A stretch of 64,000 nucleotides of DNA from Yanghanlia caeni (GTDB taxonomy: Bacteria > Pseudomonadota > Gammaproteobacteria > Burkholderiales > Burkholderiaceae_B), in assembly GCA_030733815.1 (NCBI GenBank), contig JAUZQE010000015.1, forward strand, positions 1-64,000. Direction: 5' to 3'. Position 1 is the stretch's first letter, and every line of letters begins with the position of its first letter. Under the pieces are notes generated by a model, which was not told where the DNA came from, did not search any database, and saw only the letters and a program-made list of their open reading frames with translations. Positions 28,456 through 38,059 of this stretch are shown here, one piece after another. A program made the position numbers and the translations under genes.

Positions 28456-28643
28456 GGTCTGGAGAATCTCCGGTTTGCGAGCAAGTTGTTTCTTTGAATA
28501 TGGGGGCACATGCAAAGTTCCAAAGGCCCGGCCGGCGGGCAACCGTTGGTTTCCTGCAAGCGTGCGATGCAATGCCCAGGCAGGGGAGTATAGTATCGGC
28601 TCTCCTCGACGGGTGCTCGTTTCTACTAATATCGGTTGATTAA

Positions 28644-29564
28644 ATGCAGTCTTTGTGGATGCTTCTGGCCAGCCTCATGTTTGCGGCCATGGGGGCTTGC
28701 GTCAAACTTGCATCCGATCTGCAGGCGAGCCTCGCCCAGATCGTGCTGTTTCGCGGAGCGCCGTCGGTACTTCTTCTGCTGCTCTGGGCGTTGGCCACCC
28801 GCCGCTCGCTGCGCCCCAAAAGCTGGCGGCTGCACATCGCCCGCAACGTCACGGGCGTGTGTTCGATGTGGCTGGGGTTCTTCGCCATCAGCGTGCTGCC
28901 CCTGGCCACCGCTGTCAGCCTCAACTATACGTCGCCTCTGTTCATCGCCGGCTGGATGTTGCTGCGCGACTGGAAGCAGCGCGACATCGTGCGCACGATC
29001 GCGGTGCTGGCGGGGTTCGCGGGCGTTCTGGCGATCCTGCGTCCCAGCATTGGTGAAGACCAGCTCGTCGGTGTCATTGTCGGATTGATCGCCGGCGCCT
29101 GTGCGGCCCTGGCAATGATGCAGGTGCGTTCGCTCGGGCGCATCGGGGAACCGGAATGGCGGACGGTTTTGTTCTTTTCCTGCTTCGTGTGTTTTACCGG
29201 TGGTGTGGGGCTGGCCTATCAGGGCTGGCCGATGCTTGATCTGGCGGGCTGGTTGACACTGGTCGGCGTGGGCCTGTTCGGCCTGGTTGGCCAGTTGGCG
29301 CTCACCCGCGCGTTCGGGCTCGGGTCGGCGCTTCTGACGGCGGCGTTGCAGTACACCACCATCATTTTCTCGGCCCTGATCGCCCTGGTGATCTGGGAAG
29401 ACATGCCCGACTGGATGGCCTGGAGCGGCATGGCGCTGATTGTCGCCTCGGGGCTGTTGTCGACCTGGCGTACGTACAGCGAGACGCGAATCATGCAGGG
29501 CCAGACGGTGGCCGCCACGGCGAACGCCGGCGCCGAGGCGCCGGATGAGGGCAGGCGTGTGTGA
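28644..29564 (+). CDS. EamA/DMT-family transporter
   Basis: A 306-residue inner-membrane protein of the drug/metabolite transporter superfamily with two EamA domains and about ten predicted membrane helices, ending in a short polar tail. Motifs such as [16 protein letters not shown] and [30 protein letters not shown] match the duplicated EamA pattern. The substrate cannot be read from sequence; relatives export amino acids, nucleobases or drugs. It diverges from htpX and converges on the Rieske oxygenase gene. Confidence 0.9.
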   Translation: MQSLWMLLASLMFAAMGACVKLASDLQASLAQIVLFRGAPSVLLLLLWALATRRSLRPKSWRLHIARNVTGVCSMWLGFFAISVLPLATAVSLNYTSPLFIAGWMLLRDWKQRDIVRTIAVLAGFAGVLAILRPSIGEDQLVGVIVGLIAGACAALAMMQVRSLGRIGEPEWRTVLFFSCFVCFTGGVGLAYQGWPMLDLAGWLTLVGVGLFGLVGQLALTRAFGLGSALLTAALQYTTIIFSALIALVIWEDMPDWMAWSGMALIVASGLLSTWRTYSETRIMQGQTVAATANAGAEAPDEGRRV

Positions 29565-29574
29565 CGGTGGGCGT

Positions 29575-29635
29575 GTGTGAAGTTGGGCGTGCCCGCTATG
29601 CGGGCGGCGTGTGCGGGGCCACTGCCCCTTCACAC
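29575..29635. repeat. Three-stem inverted-repeat structure between convergent genes
   Basis: An outer perfect 8-bp repeat (GTGTGAAG 29575-29582, CTTCACAC 29628-29635) encloses two hairpins: GCCCGC/GCGGGC (29591-29605, 3-base loop) and GGGGC/GCCCC (29615-29628). The second hairpin and the outer arm share base 29628. No U-tract lies on either side. It may act as a bidirectional transcription barrier between the transporter and the oxygenase gene. Confidence 0.5.
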
Positions 29636-30790
29636 TCAGGTGCCCAGGGCGCTGCCCATCATGCGGCGGTACCATTCATGGAAGTGCTGCATGCCGTCTT
29701 CCATGGGTGATTGATACGGGCCGTGCTCGTCGGTGCCGCGCAGCATCAGCGCGCGCCGGCCGGCATCCATGCGCTCGGCGATCTCATCGTCTTCAATGGC
29801 CGTTTCCATGTAGGCAGCCTGCTGTGCTTTCACGAACTCCGGTTCGAACGCCGCAATTTCTTCCGGGTAATAGAATTCGACCACGTTCATGGTTTCCTGC
29901 GGGCTGATCGGATGCAGGGTCGAGAGCACCAGCACGTGCGGGTACAGCTCGATCATGTGCGTGGGGAAATAGGTGACCCATACGGCACCGAAATCGGGTG
30001 CCTGGCCGCCGCGGTATTCCAGCAGCTTTTCGTGCCACTGCCGATACACCTCGCTGCCCGGCTGGCCGAACGCCTGGTTCAGGCCCACATATTGCGCGCT
30101 GTACCAATCGGAAAACTCCCAGCGCAGGTCGTCGCAGGTGACGAAGTGGCCCAGGCCCGGGTGAAAGGGTGCCACGTGGTAGTCTTCCAGATAGACCTCG
30201 ATGAAGGTCTTCCAGTTGTAATTGCACCGGTGGTATTCGACGTGGTCGAGCACGTAGTCGGAAAAGTCGAACTGCGGCAGGCCAAAGAGGGCGGCCATGT
30301 CGGCGGCCGGATCGCGCGGACCTTCGAACAGCAGGCCATGACAATTGCGCAGCGCAAAGCGCTGCAGGTTCAGGCAGGGCTTTTGAGGAAACTCGGGTGC
30401 GCCGATCAGTGTGCCGTCGGGGTCGTAAGTCCAGCGGTGGATCGGGCACACGATTTTGCCGCCCGTTTCACTCAGATTGCCGTGCGACGTTTCGGGCCCG
30501 GTGACGTTGCCGGCTTCGCCTCCCAGCATGATCGCCTGCCGATGGCGACACACATTCGACAGCAGCGAAACGCCGCCTGCCTCGCGCACCAGCACGCGCC
30601 CCGCGCCTTCGTGGGCAAGGGTTCGCCAGTCGCCCGGATCGGGCACCATCTTTTCGTGTCCGACGTATACTGACGACTGTCTGAAGATCAGTTCCTGTTC
30701 TTTCGCGAACAGCGCTTCGTCGAAATAGGAACGAACTGGAATTTGAGCCTGCGCCGCCGTAACGTGCGCCTGGCGACCGATATCGGTCAT
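29636..30790 (-). CDS. Rieske non-heme iron oxygenase, alpha subunit
   Basis: A 384-residue ring-hydroxylating-type oxygenase alpha subunit. The Rieske [2Fe-2S] ligands are Cys81-x-His83 and Cys115-x-x-His118. The loop between them is 31 residues, about twice the usual length of 15-17. The catalytic domain starts with NYNWKTFIEVYLEDYHVAPFHPGL, giving iron ligands His205 and His210 with Glu202 at the bridging position where ring dioxygenases have Asp. A bridging Glu is known from choline- or carnitine-type monooxygenases. No beta subunit, ferredoxin or reductase gene is nearby. The substrate is unknown. A G-rich ribosome binding site precedes the ATG. Confidence 0.87.
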   Translation of the reverse strand: MTDIGRQAHVTAAQAQIPVRSYFDEALFAKEQELIFRQSSVYVGHEKMVPDPGDWRTLAHEGAGRVLVREAGGVSLLSNVCRHRQAIMLGGEAGNVTGPETSHGNLSETGGKIVCPIHRWTYDPDGTLIGAPEFPQKPCLNLQRFALRNCHGLLFEGPRDPAADMAALFGLPQFDFSDYVLDHVEYHRCNYNWKTFIEVYLEDYHVAPFHPGLGHFVTCDDLRWEFSDWYSAQYVGLNQAFGQPGSEVYRQWHEKLLEYRGGQAPDFGAVWVTYFPTHMIELYPHVLVLSTLHPISPQETMNVVEFYYPEEIAAFEPEFVKAQQAAYMETAIEDDEIAERMDAGRRALMLRGTDEHGPYQSPMEDGMQHFHEWYRRMMGSALGT

Positions 30791-31034
30791 GATTCCCCCC
30801 GCAGTTGAAATACCAAGGGATGCTTCCCCGGTGCGAAGAAAAGTACGGACTCGCCGATGGAAAAAGACCGGGAATTGTACCCCAGTTTGCGGGCCGCCCT
30901 GCCGTGCCGAAGCCGGGCCCGGGGGGCAGATCCGGTCTTCGTATCACCCTCGTTTTCCCCATAAATTACAATGGGCTCCCGGTACCGGGAATCGGGGCTT
31001 TCTCATAACTAGTTTTCAGGAATCAGCACGCACC

Positions 31035-31310
31035 ATGCCAACAGATCAATCCGTTACGCCGCCGGCCCAGTCAGGCACGCCGGCCGAAACGTTGCCCGAC
31101 TTCGAGTCTGCGCTGGCCGAACTGGAAGCGCTGGTCGCGAAAATGGAAGACGGCGGCATGGCACTCGATGATTCCCTGCGTGCCTATGAGCGCGGCGTCG
31201 AGCTCGCCCGCATCTGTCAGCAGCGCCTCGACGCGGCGGAAGAGCAGGTTCGTGTTTTGCAGGGCAGTCTGCTCAAGCCGCTCGATACAACGCCTGAGGC
31301 CGACGCATGA
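31035..31310 (+). CDS. xseB: Exodeoxyribonuclease VII small subunit
   Basis: XseB joins XseA to form exonuclease VII, which degrades single-stranded DNA. The 91-residue product has the family pattern DFESALAELEALVAKMEDGGMALDDSLRAYERGVELARICQQRLDAAEEQV. The ATG at 31035 is chosen because the open frame above it crosses the promoter region. It overlaps ispA by 4 bases, the common order xseB-ispA-dxs. Confidence 0.94.
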   Translation: MPTDQSVTPPAQSGTPAETLPDFESALAELEALVAKMEDGGMALDDSLRAYERGVELARICQQRLDAAEEQVRVLQGSLLKPLDTTPEADA

Positions 31311-32233
31311 GCCCGCAGGTTGTCACACCGGCCATCGATTTTCAGGTGTGGCTGCCCAGCAAGGTGCAGCAGGTCGAAGCCATGCTCGATCATGTGCTGC
31401 CGGCCGCCGATGCCGTGCCGGGGCGCTTGCACGACGCCATGCGTTACGCCGTGCTGGGTGGCGGCAAGCGTGTGCGCGCCGCGCTGGTGTATGCGGCGGG
31501 CGAAGCCTCGCTGCAGTCGGCCGCAGCCGCCAGCTCGCAACAAATCGCGCTCGACCACGCAGCCGTGGCGGTCGAGCTGGTGCATGCCTATTCGCTGGTG
31601 CACGACGATCTGCCTTGCATGGATGACGACACGCTGCGGCGCGGGCGGCCCACCGTGCACGTGCAGTTCGATGAAGCCACCGCCATGCTGGCCGGCGATG
31701 CCTTGCAGCCGCTTGCCTTCGAATCGCTGGGGCTCATGCCCATTGCGCCCGCCCTGGTGGTGCAGGCCATTCAACTGTTGGCGCGTGCCATCGGCAGTCA
31801 GGGCATGGTGGGCGGGCAGGCCATCGATTGCGAAAGCGTGGGCCGTACGCTTGAGCAAGACGCGCTGCAACAGATGCACCGCATGAAAACCGGCGCATTG
31901 CTCGAAGCGTCCGTGCTGCTTGGTGGCATCGTGGCCGGCGCCAGTTCCATCGTACGTGAAGGGCTCGAAAAATACGCAGCTGCCATCGGCCTGGCCTTTC
32001 AGGTGGCCGACGACATTCTCGACGTAACCGCCGACACGGCCACGCTGGGCAAGACTGCCGGCAAAGATGCCATGGAAAACAAGCCCACCTATGTGTCGAC
32101 GCTGGGGCTCGACGGCGCACGCGAGCTGCTGCACGAGCTGCGTGACGACGCGCGCGCGGCGCTGCTGCCGCTGGGGCCTTCCGCTGCACAGCTGGCCAAT
32201 ATTGCCGACTTCATCGTCATGCGCGACCGCTAG
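31307..32233 (+). CDS. ispA: Farnesyl diphosphate synthase (polyprenyl synthetase family)
   Basis: IspA condenses IPP and DMAPP to geranyl and farnesyl diphosphate. The 308-residue protein has GGGKRVRAAL, the first aspartate-rich motif DDLPCMDDD (from residue 100) and the second DDILDVTAD. The chain-length region before the first motif (VHAYSLVHDD) fits FPP synthase. It overlaps xseB by 4 bases and is followed by dxs. Its product is the substrate for HpnD/HpnC squalene synthesis encoded 17 kb away. Confidence 0.94.
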   Translation: MSPQVVTPAIDFQVWLPSKVQQVEAMLDHVLPAADAVPGRLHDAMRYAVLGGGKRVRAALVYAAGEASLQSAAAASSQQIALDHAAVAVELVHAYSLVHDDLPCMDDDTLRRGRPTVHVQFDEATAMLAGDALQPLAFESLGLMPIAPALVVQAIQLLARAIGSQGMVGGQAIDCESVGRTLEQDALQQMHRMKTGALLEASVLLGGIVAGASSIVREGLEKYAAAIGLAFQVADDILDVTADTATLGKTAGKDAMENKPTYVSTLGLDGARELLHELRDDARAALLPLGPSAAQLANIADFIVMRDR

Positions 32234-32344
32234 GGGCGTGCGCATTTAACCTTTGTTACGGTTTGCCCCGCCGCCCTGGCGGGCTGCGACTACAATGCAA
32301 GATTCACTTCGCGCCGTCGTGCAGCCACACTATCGACCCGATCA

Positions 32345-34246
32345 ATGAGCACTGTCAGCCTCGAACAGATTCAATCGCCCGCCGACCTGCGCCGGCTCAG
32401 CCGTCGTGAACTCAAGGAACTTGCCGACCAGTTGCGTCAGTTCGTGCTGGAATCGGTGTCACGTACCGGGGGGCACCTGTCGTCGAATCTCGGCACGGTC
32501 GAGCTCACGATCGCCCTGCACCACGTCTTCAATACGCCCGACGACCGCCTGGTATGGGATGTTGGTCATCAGTCGTACCCGCACAAGATTCTCACGGGGC
32601 GCCGCGAAGCCATGGCGCGCCTGCGTCAGGCGGGCGGCATTTCGGGTTTCCCCAAACGCAGCGAATCCGAATACGACGCGTTCGGTACGGCGCATTCGTC
32701 AACATCGATCTCGGCCGTGCTTGGCATGGCGGTCGCATCGCGCAACACCGGTCGCACGCAGCGTCAGCATATTGCCGTAATCGGCGACGGCGCCATGACG
32801 GCCGGTATGGCGTTTGAAGCGCTGAACAACGCCGGCGTCACACCCGACGTGAACGTGCTGGTGGTGCTGAACGACAACGACATGTCGATCTCGCCCCCGG
32901 TGGGGGCGCTGAATCATTATCTGGCGCGCCTGATGTCGGGCGGCTTTTACGCCGCCGCCAAGAACGTCGGCAAAGCGGTACTGCAGCGTGTGCCGCCCGT
33001 GCTCGAGCTGGCACGCCGCGTCGAAGGCCACGCCAAGGGGCTGGTATCGCCCGCTACGCTATTCGAGGAACTGGGCTTCAATTACGTCGGCCCGATCGAC
33101 GGCCACGACCTCGACGCGCTGATTCCCACCCTGGAAAACCTGCGCGAGCTGGGCGGCCTGCAGTTCCTGCACGTGGTCACGCGCAAGGGTCAGGGCTACA
33201 AGCTGGCGGAAGCCGACCCCGTCCTGTACCACGGCCCGGGCAAGTTTGATCCCGCGGTGGGCATCCAGAAGTCGACCACCGCAGCGCGCCCCACGTTCAC
33301 GCAAGTGTTCGGTCAGTGGCTGTGCGACATGGCGCAGGCCGACACCCGGCTGTTCGGCATCACGCCGGCCATGCGCGAAGGCAGCGGCATGGTCGAATTC
33401 GAAAGGCGGTTTCCCAATCGCTATTTCGACGTTGGCATCGCGGAACAGCACGCACTCACATTTGCAGCCGGGCTCGCCTGTGAAGGGCAGAAGCCGGTGG
33501 TCGCCATTTATTCCACTTTCCTTCAGCGGGCCTACGATCAGCTGATTCACGACGTCGCCCTGCAGAATCTTGACGTCACGCTGGCACTCGATCGTGCCGG
33601 CATCGTTGGTGCAGATGGTGCCACGCATGCCGGCAACTACGATATTGCCTATTTGCGCTGCGTGCCCAATATGGTCATCGCCACGCCCTCCGACGAAAAC
33701 GAGGCCCGACTGCTGCTTTCAACCTGTTTCCAGCATCCCGGTCCCGCTTCGGTGCGTTATCCGCGGGGGGCCGGTCGCGGCGCCGAGATCGTGGCGGGGC
33801 TTGAAACGGTACCGGTGGGCAAGGGCGTTGTGCGTCGTAACGGCCAGGGCATCGCCATTCTGGCCTTCGGCACACTGCTTACCGCTGCACTGCAGGCCGG
33901 CGAGCAGCTCAACGCCACCGTGGTCGACATGCGGTTCGTCAAGCCGATCGACGCAGAGCTGATTCTGGAACTCGCCCGGAACCACGAGGCCTTTGTCAGC
34001 ATCGAAGAAGGAGCCGTGATGGGCGGGGCAGGTAGCGCAGTACAGGAATGCCTGAATGCACACGGGGTGCTGGTGCCCATGCTGCAGCTCGGTCTGCCCG
34101 ACCGCTTCATCGATCACGGCGATCAGGCTGCCATCCTGAGCTCGCTGGGGCTGGATGCGCCCGGCATTGTGGCGGCCGTCGAAGCCCGTTGGGGCAAACG
34201 GTCTGTCGGTGGCAACGTGGTGCAGCTGGTCCGGCAGAGCTCCTGA
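32345..34246 (+). CDS. dxs: 1-deoxy-D-xylulose-5-phosphate synthase
   Basis: Dxs makes DXP from pyruvate and glyceraldehyde 3-phosphate with thiamine diphosphate, the first step of the MEP isoprenoid pathway. The 633-residue protein has [29 protein letters not shown], the ThDP-binding [18 protein letters not shown]...NDNDMSIS, and in the C-terminal half [15 protein letters not shown] and DRAG.VGADG.THAG. The ATG follows ispA by 111 bases. A TACAAT at 32291-32296 could be a separate promoter, but no clear -35 accompanies it. Confidence 0.97.
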   Translation: MSTVSLEQIQSPADLRRLSRRELKELADQLRQFVLESVSRTGGHLSSNLGTVELTIALHHVFNTPDDRLVWDVGHQSYPHKILTGRREAMARLRQAGGISGFPKRSESEYDAFGTAHSSTSISAVLGMAVASRNTGRTQRQHIAVIGDGAMTAGMAFEALNNAGVTPDVNVLVVLNDNDMSISPPVGALNHYLARLMSGGFYAAAKNVGKAVLQRVPPVLELARRVEGHAKGLVSPATLFEELGFNYVGPIDGHDLDALIPTLENLRELGGLQFLHVVTRKGQGYKLAEADPVLYHGPGKFDPAVGIQKSTTAARPTFTQVFGQWLCDMAQADTRLFGITPAMREGSGMVEFERRFPNRYFDVGIAEQHALTFAAGLACEGQKPVVAIYSTFLQRAYDQLIHDVALQNLDVTLALDRAGIVGADGATHAGNYDIAYLRCVPNMVIATPSDENEARLLLSTCFQHPGPASVRYPRGAGRGAEIVAGLETVPVGKGVVRRNGQGIAILAFGTLLTAALQAGEQLNATVVDMRFVKPIDAELILELARNHEAFVSIEEGAVMGGAGSAVQECLNAHGVLVPMLQLGLPDRFIDHGDQAAILSSLGLDAPGIVAAVEARWGKRSVGGNVVQLVRQSS

Positions 34247-34269
34247 TATTCCTTTGGATTTTTTGTGAA

Positions 34270-35088
34270 ATGAATACCTTGACCGATCCTGTCGTTGCCA
34301 TGCCCGACGTACAAAGCAGTGTGGACACGCGCCACATTGCCATTCAGCGGGTGGGGGTGCGCGGCGTCAGGCATCCCATGATCGTTGCCGCTGCGCAAGA
34401 AAACCTTCCGACAGTGGCTGAGTGGGAACTCACCGTGGCGCTGCCGGCGCACGAGAAGGGTACGCACATGTCGCGCTTCGTAGCCTTGCTCGAAGCCAAT
34501 CGCCGTACACCCATGACGCCGGAATCGTTCTGCGACATGGCGCTGCAGATGCTCGAGCTGCTGGGTGCCCAGGCTGGCGACATGCAGGCGCGCTTTCCGT
34601 ATTTCATGAACAAGACGGCACCGGTGTCGCAGGTGGCGAGCCTTATGGATTACGAGGTCTCGTGGAAGTGCGTCGCCCGGCAGGCTGAAGGCAGTGTCGC
34701 GGCCCACACCGCATTCGAACTCACCGTTCTGGTGCCTGTCACCAGCCTGTGCCCGTGCTCCAAGGCCATATCCGAATACGGTGCTCATAACCAGCGTTCG
34801 CATGTAACGGTCACTGCCGCGTTCACTGATCCGGCGCTGGTGGATGTCGAGGCCCTGATTCGCGATATCGAAGCCCAGGCGTCATGCGAGCTGTGGGGCC
34901 TGCTCAAACGCACCGACGAAAAATTCGTCACCGAGCGCGCCTACGAGAACCCCAAATTCGTCGAAGACCTGGTACGCGACGTGGCCCAGGCCGTGCGCGC
35001 GTTACCAGGGGTGCACGAATACCGCATCGAAGCCGAGAACTTCGAGTCGATTCACAACCATTCGGCCTACGCAGTCGTTACGGGTTAA
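34270..35088 (+). CDS. folE2: GTP cyclohydrolase FolE2 (type IB)
   Basis: FolE2 turns GTP into 7,8-dihydroneopterin triphosphate for folate synthesis and can work with metals other than zinc, so it is often used when zinc is scarce. The 272-residue protein has [26 protein letters not shown] and the active-site region [21 protein letters not shown], all typical of the COG1469 family. The ATG at 34270 gives the usual start. No Zur box was recognised upstream. The sequence past its stop codon is discussed as a relic. Confidence 0.93.
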   Translation: MNTLTDPVVAMPDVQSSVDTRHIAIQRVGVRGVRHPMIVAAAQENLPTVAEWELTVALPAHEKGTHMSRFVALLEANRRTPMTPESFCDMALQMLELLGAQAGDMQARFPYFMNKTAPVSQVASLMDYEVSWKCVARQAEGSVAAHTAFELTVLVPVTSLCPCSKAISEYGAHNQRSHVTVTAAFTDPALVDVEALIRDIEAQASCELWGLLKRTDEKFVTERAYENPKFVEDLVRDVAQAVRALPGVHEYRIEAENFESIHNHSAYAVVTG

Positions 35089-35238
35089 CGTCAGGTCGGG
35101 GCTGCAGAAGGGCGCAACCCTTCGGCCGAGTTCGACGGCACTGCATACCTTGCGGCGTATCCCGACGTCGCGCAGGCAGGTATCGATCCATTGGTGCACT
35201 ACCTGCATTGGGGCATGATCGAGGGGCGAGCCATCTGA
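35089..35238 (+). pseudogene. Relic of an RTX-like repeat protein C-terminus
   Basis: Directly after the TAA of folE2, and in the same frame, 49 codons stay open to a TGA at 35236. The translation contains EGRNPSAEFDGTAYLAAYPD followed by VAQAGIDPLVHYLHWGMIEG and ends RAI. This matches the repeat YL..PDVA.AG..PL.HY...G..EGR found in large RTX-type or surface proteins, here as one and a part repeats. There is no start codon with a ribosome binding site before it, so I read it as the surviving 3' end of a lost gene. Readthrough of the folE2 stop is a less likely alternative. Confidence 0.55.
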
Positions 35239-35276
35239 TCAGGCGCCTTACGCCTTTCCAACACCATGCGCACCCG

Positions 35277-36818
35277 TCAGCGGCGTGTAAGCGTGCCCTG
35301 GCCATATTCGTCGTAGAGTTCAATCGTCATGCCGGTGGCCATGCCACCGGGCCCGATCGTGAAATCCACAGCGCTGCGTGAACCCGGCGGGGCCACTTCG
35401 CCGCCCAGTTCGAAAACGAACGTGTCGCCATTCCAGTGGTGCAGTACATGAGTATTTCCCGCCGGGCCGATCGTCAGCACCAGATCGCTTCCCGAGGGCT
35501 CGATGCGCGCGTCACCCAGGTAATCGCTTTGGAAGGAACCGGCATAGGCATGCAGCGGGCGCGCCGGCTCCGGTGCGTCGGGGTAGGGCAAACCGACGGC
35601 GCGCCCCGTGGGGGCGTTCATGGCCGCGAAGGCCGGCGCATAGGTGTCGAACCAGTCGCGGGTGGGCCGGCCGAATTCCACCAGGTCGAGGTACGTCGAC
35701 GTAATGGCTTCGGCCGCGCCCACCGGTTGGGCGTTCGTTAGAACGATGATGCCGGTTTTGGCCGCCGGAAGCAGCGCAAAATTGGTGGCGGCCCCCAGAG
35801 TGAATGCGCCCGAATGGCTGTAACGTGTGCCGCCCGCATGTGTCGTACTGATGTTGAAGCCGTAGCCGTAGTGCCCCGCAGGGTGTTCGTCGGTTGCGGG
35901 TGACGATACGGCCTGCGGCGAAAGCGCGTGCGCCAGAGCGGTGCGCGACAGCAGCTGTGCGCCGTTGTGGCGCCCGTCGTTCAGAACCAGGGCCATCCAG
36001 CGCGCCATGTCAACGACGTTGGAACTGACTCCGCCGGCGGGCGACTGTGCATCTGGCTGGCGCTGGCGCGTGGCAGGCTCGAAGGCACCGTTTTGCAATA
36101 CGTGCGGGTGTGCCCGATCGGCCCGCGCCATGAAATCGGCGAAGCGCGAGCTGGTGGCGCTCATGCCCAATGGCCGGTACAACACCGCTTCCGACAGGTC
36201 TTCCCATGATGCGCCCGAGGCTTCGGCAACCGCTTCGGCACCCGCGGTGAGCCCGAAGTTCGTGTAAGCATGAGTGCTGCGCAGGGGTTCGAGCGGCAAA
36301 TGGCGCAGGCGCTGCAGCGCACTTCGACGGTCGTGACCGATCTCCTCGAGTTCGTCGCCCGCATGGTCGGGCAAGCCCGAGCGGTGCGCGTACATGTCGC
36401 CGATGGTGACGGCAGCCGACGTGGCCGGGTCATTCAATTCGAACCAGGGCAGATGCTGCTGCACCGGCGTCTGCCAGGACACCACGCCTTTTTCGATTTG
36501 TGCGGTCACAACCGTGGCTCCAATGGGCTTGGACACAGAGGCGAGCTGAAAGACCGTTTCCGGCTGCACGGGTGCGGGCTCGCCAAGGCGTTTCACGCCG
36601 AAGCCCCGGGAATAGAGCACCGTGTCGCCATGCACCACCGCCACAGCCATGCCGGGTACGCCGCTGCGTTGCATGACGTCGGCAACCACCGCATCGAGTT
36701 GGCCTACCGCCTGATTGACCCGGCTGGCAGGTATGTCGCCTTGTGCGCTGGCGGAATCACCGCAGCCGGAAATCAAGGTTGGCAGCAGCGCCAGGGCTGC
36801 CCAACGGATCACAAACAT
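35277..36818 (-). CDS. Lipoprotein serine hydrolase of the beta-lactamase (class C / CubicO) family
   Basis: A 513-residue serine hydrolase. The N-terminus is a signal peptide with lipobox LISGC (Cys19), so it is probably membrane-anchored and exported. The catalytic motifs are SVSK (Ser94, Lys97), YTN (Tyr185) and a HSG near residue 330. A C-terminal beta-sandwich-like domain of about 120 residues follows, as in CubicO/EstB-type proteins. It could be an esterase, a D-aminopeptidase or a peptidase; resistance to beta-lactams should not be assumed. The ATG at 36818 is chosen over a TTG at 36836. It diverges from the rpsF operon. Confidence 0.85.
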   Translation of the reverse strand: MFVIRWAALALLPTLISGCGDSASAQGDIPASRVNQAVGQLDAVVADVMQRSGVPGMAVAVVHGDTVLYSRGFGVKRLGEPAPVQPETVFQLASVSKPIGATVVTAQIEKGVVSWQTPVQQHLPWFELNDPATSAAVTIGDMYAHRSGLPDHAGDELEEIGHDRRSALQRLRHLPLEPLRSTHAYTNFGLTAGAEAVAEASGASWEDLSEAVLYRPLGMSATSSRFADFMARADRAHPHVLQNGAFEPATRQRQPDAQSPAGGVSSNVVDMARWMALVLNDGRHNGAQLLSRTALAHALSPQAVSSPATDEHPAGHYGYGFNISTTHAGGTRYSHSGAFTLGAATNFALLPAAKTGIIVLTNAQPVGAAEAITSTYLDLVEFGRPTRDWFDTYAPAFAAMNAPTGRAVGLPYPDAPEPARPLHAYAGSFQSDYLGDARIEPSGSDLVLTIGPAGNTHVLHHWNGDTFVFELGGEVAPPGSRSAVDFTIGPGGMATGMTIELYDEYGQGTLTRR

Positions 36819-36839
36819 ACACGGACCTCGCAGCAAATA

Positions 36840-36848
36840 TGCTAGAAT
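36840..36848 (+). promoter_or_regulatory. Extended -10 promoter of the rpsF operon
   Basis: TGCTAGAAT (TG 36840-36841, hexamer 36843-36848) is an extended -10 box. It leaves a leader of about 115 bases before rpsF. A similar element precedes the rimP operon. Confidence 0.5.
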
Positions 36849-36937
36849 TTATTGTTTCGTTGCTCGACTTCGCGGTAATGTGCCGTGGGGCGGGCTGAAT
36901 CTGGCCGCCAGCAGCTATCTGTTTAAGGGTAAAGCAA

Positions 36938-36955
36938 GTGGCCGGAGTCATCCAC
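36938..36955 (+). promoter_or_regulatory. Candidate S6:S18 binding hairpin in the rpsF leader
   Basis: GTGG (36938-36941) and CCAC (36952-36955) form a short stem whose loop starts with CCG (36942-36944). It ends next to the AAGGAG ribosome binding site (36956-36961 region). A CCG-containing hairpin in rpsF leaders is known to bind the S6:S18 complex and repress translation. The stem is only 4 bp here. Confidence 0.35.
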
Positions 36956-36970
36956 AAGGAGCTTACACCT

Positions 36971-37345
36971 ATGCGCCACTACGAAGTAGTGTTTATCGTG
37001 CATCCCGATCAGAGCGAGCAGGTGCCCGCCATGATCGAGCGCTATTCGGCCCAGATTACGGGCGGAGACGGCGTGATTCACCGCGTCGAAGACTGGGGCC
37101 GCCGCCAGCTTGCCTACCCCATTCAAAAGCTGGTCAAGGCACATTACGTGTGCATGAACATCGAATGCGGCCAGGCCGTGCTCGACGAGCTCGAACACGC
37201 GTTCCGCTACAACGATGCGATCCTGCGTCACCTCACGATCAAGACCAAGAAAGCCCCCTCGGGCCCGTCGGTCATGATGAAGACGGTCGAGCGCGAAGAG
37301 GCCCGCAAGGCAACTGCCGAAGCCGCCGCTTCCCAGTCGCAATAA
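36971..37345 (+). CDS. rpsF: 30S ribosomal protein S6
   Basis: S6 binds 16S rRNA as a dimer with S18 in the platform of the 30S subunit. The 124-residue product has the S6 start [19 protein letters not shown], the conserved [13 protein letters not shown] and HYVCMNIE, and an Ala/Glu/Ser-rich tail. AAGGAG lies 8-9 bases before the ATG. Confidence 0.97.
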   Translation: MRHYEVVFIVHPDQSEQVPAMIERYSAQITGGDGVIHRVEDWGRRQLAYPIQKLVKAHYVCMNIECGQAVLDELEHAFRYNDAILRHLTIKTKKAPSGPSVMMKTVEREEARKATAEAAASQSQ

Positions 37346-37365
37346 GCAGGCCCAGGCTGCCTGGC

Positions 37366-37683
37366 GTGAACCGGGTTCTTCTGACGGCCACCGTCGTCGA
37401 GATCCAGCCGCTCAGGTACACGCCCGCCGGTGTGGCCGCCCTCGAACTCACGCTTGAACATGAGTCCGAGGTTCTGGAAGCAGATCAACCGCGGCGCGTC
37501 ATGTTTCACGTGCGCGCCATTGCGATGGGAAATACCGCCCACCTTCTTGCAGACGTGCCTCTTGGGGCGCAGCTCGAGGTCCAGGGGTTTCTCGCCGCAT
37601 CCCGCAAGGGGTCCAGCAGACTGATTCTGCATATTCAGAACGTGGCACAGACGTTTCCCGGCAGCGGCAGCGCCATCGTTTAG
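37366..37683 (+). CDS. priB: Primosomal replication protein PriB (N)
   Basis: PriB is a single-stranded DNA-binding OB-fold protein that helps PriA restart stalled replication forks. The 105-residue product starts NRVLLTATVVEI and has VAALELTLEHES and LEVQGFLA..RKGSSRLILHIQ, the OB-fold pattern of the family. The start is GTG at 37366; the open frame upstream overlaps rpsF. Its place between rpsF and rpsR is standard for beta- and gammaproteobacteria. Confidence 0.92.
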   Translation: MNRVLLTATVVEIQPLRYTPAGVAALELTLEHESEVLEADQPRRVMFHVRAIAMGNTAHLLADVPLGAQLEVQGFLAASRKGSSRLILHIQNVAQTFPGSGSAIV

Positions 37684-37770
37684 CAAACCAATACCGACGC
37701 ACGGGCATGCAGCGCCCGATGCACGTACAAACTACCTACCGGGTCGCCCCGGAAAGAAAAGAGGCACATC

Positions 37771-38043
37771 ATGGCTTACTTCAGGAAAGGCAAGGAAAAA
37801 CGCCGTTTCTCGCAACAGAACCCGCTCTTCAAGCGCCGCAAGTTCTGCCGCTTCACCGCCGCCGGCGTGGAAGAAATCGATTACAAAGATCTCGACACCC
37901 TGCGTGACTTCATTCAGGAAAACGGCAAGATCATCCCCGCGCGCCTGACCGGCACCAAGGCTCACTACCAGCGCCAGCTCGATACCGCCATCAAGCGCGC
38001 ACGCTTCCTGGCCCTGCTGCCTTACACCGACAACCACAACTGA
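37771..38043 (+). CDS. rpsR: 30S ribosomal protein S18
   Basis: S18 binds with S6 to the 30S platform. The 90-residue product has [21 protein letters not shown] near the start and the core [31 protein letters not shown]. It lies 87 bases after priB. Confidence 0.97.
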   Translation: MAYFRKGKEKRRFSQQNPLFKRRKFCRFTAAGVEEIDYKDLDTLRDFIQENGKIIPARLTGTKAHYQRQLDTAIKRARFLALLPYTDNHN

Positions 38044-38059
38044 ACCGGGGCCAACAGTC

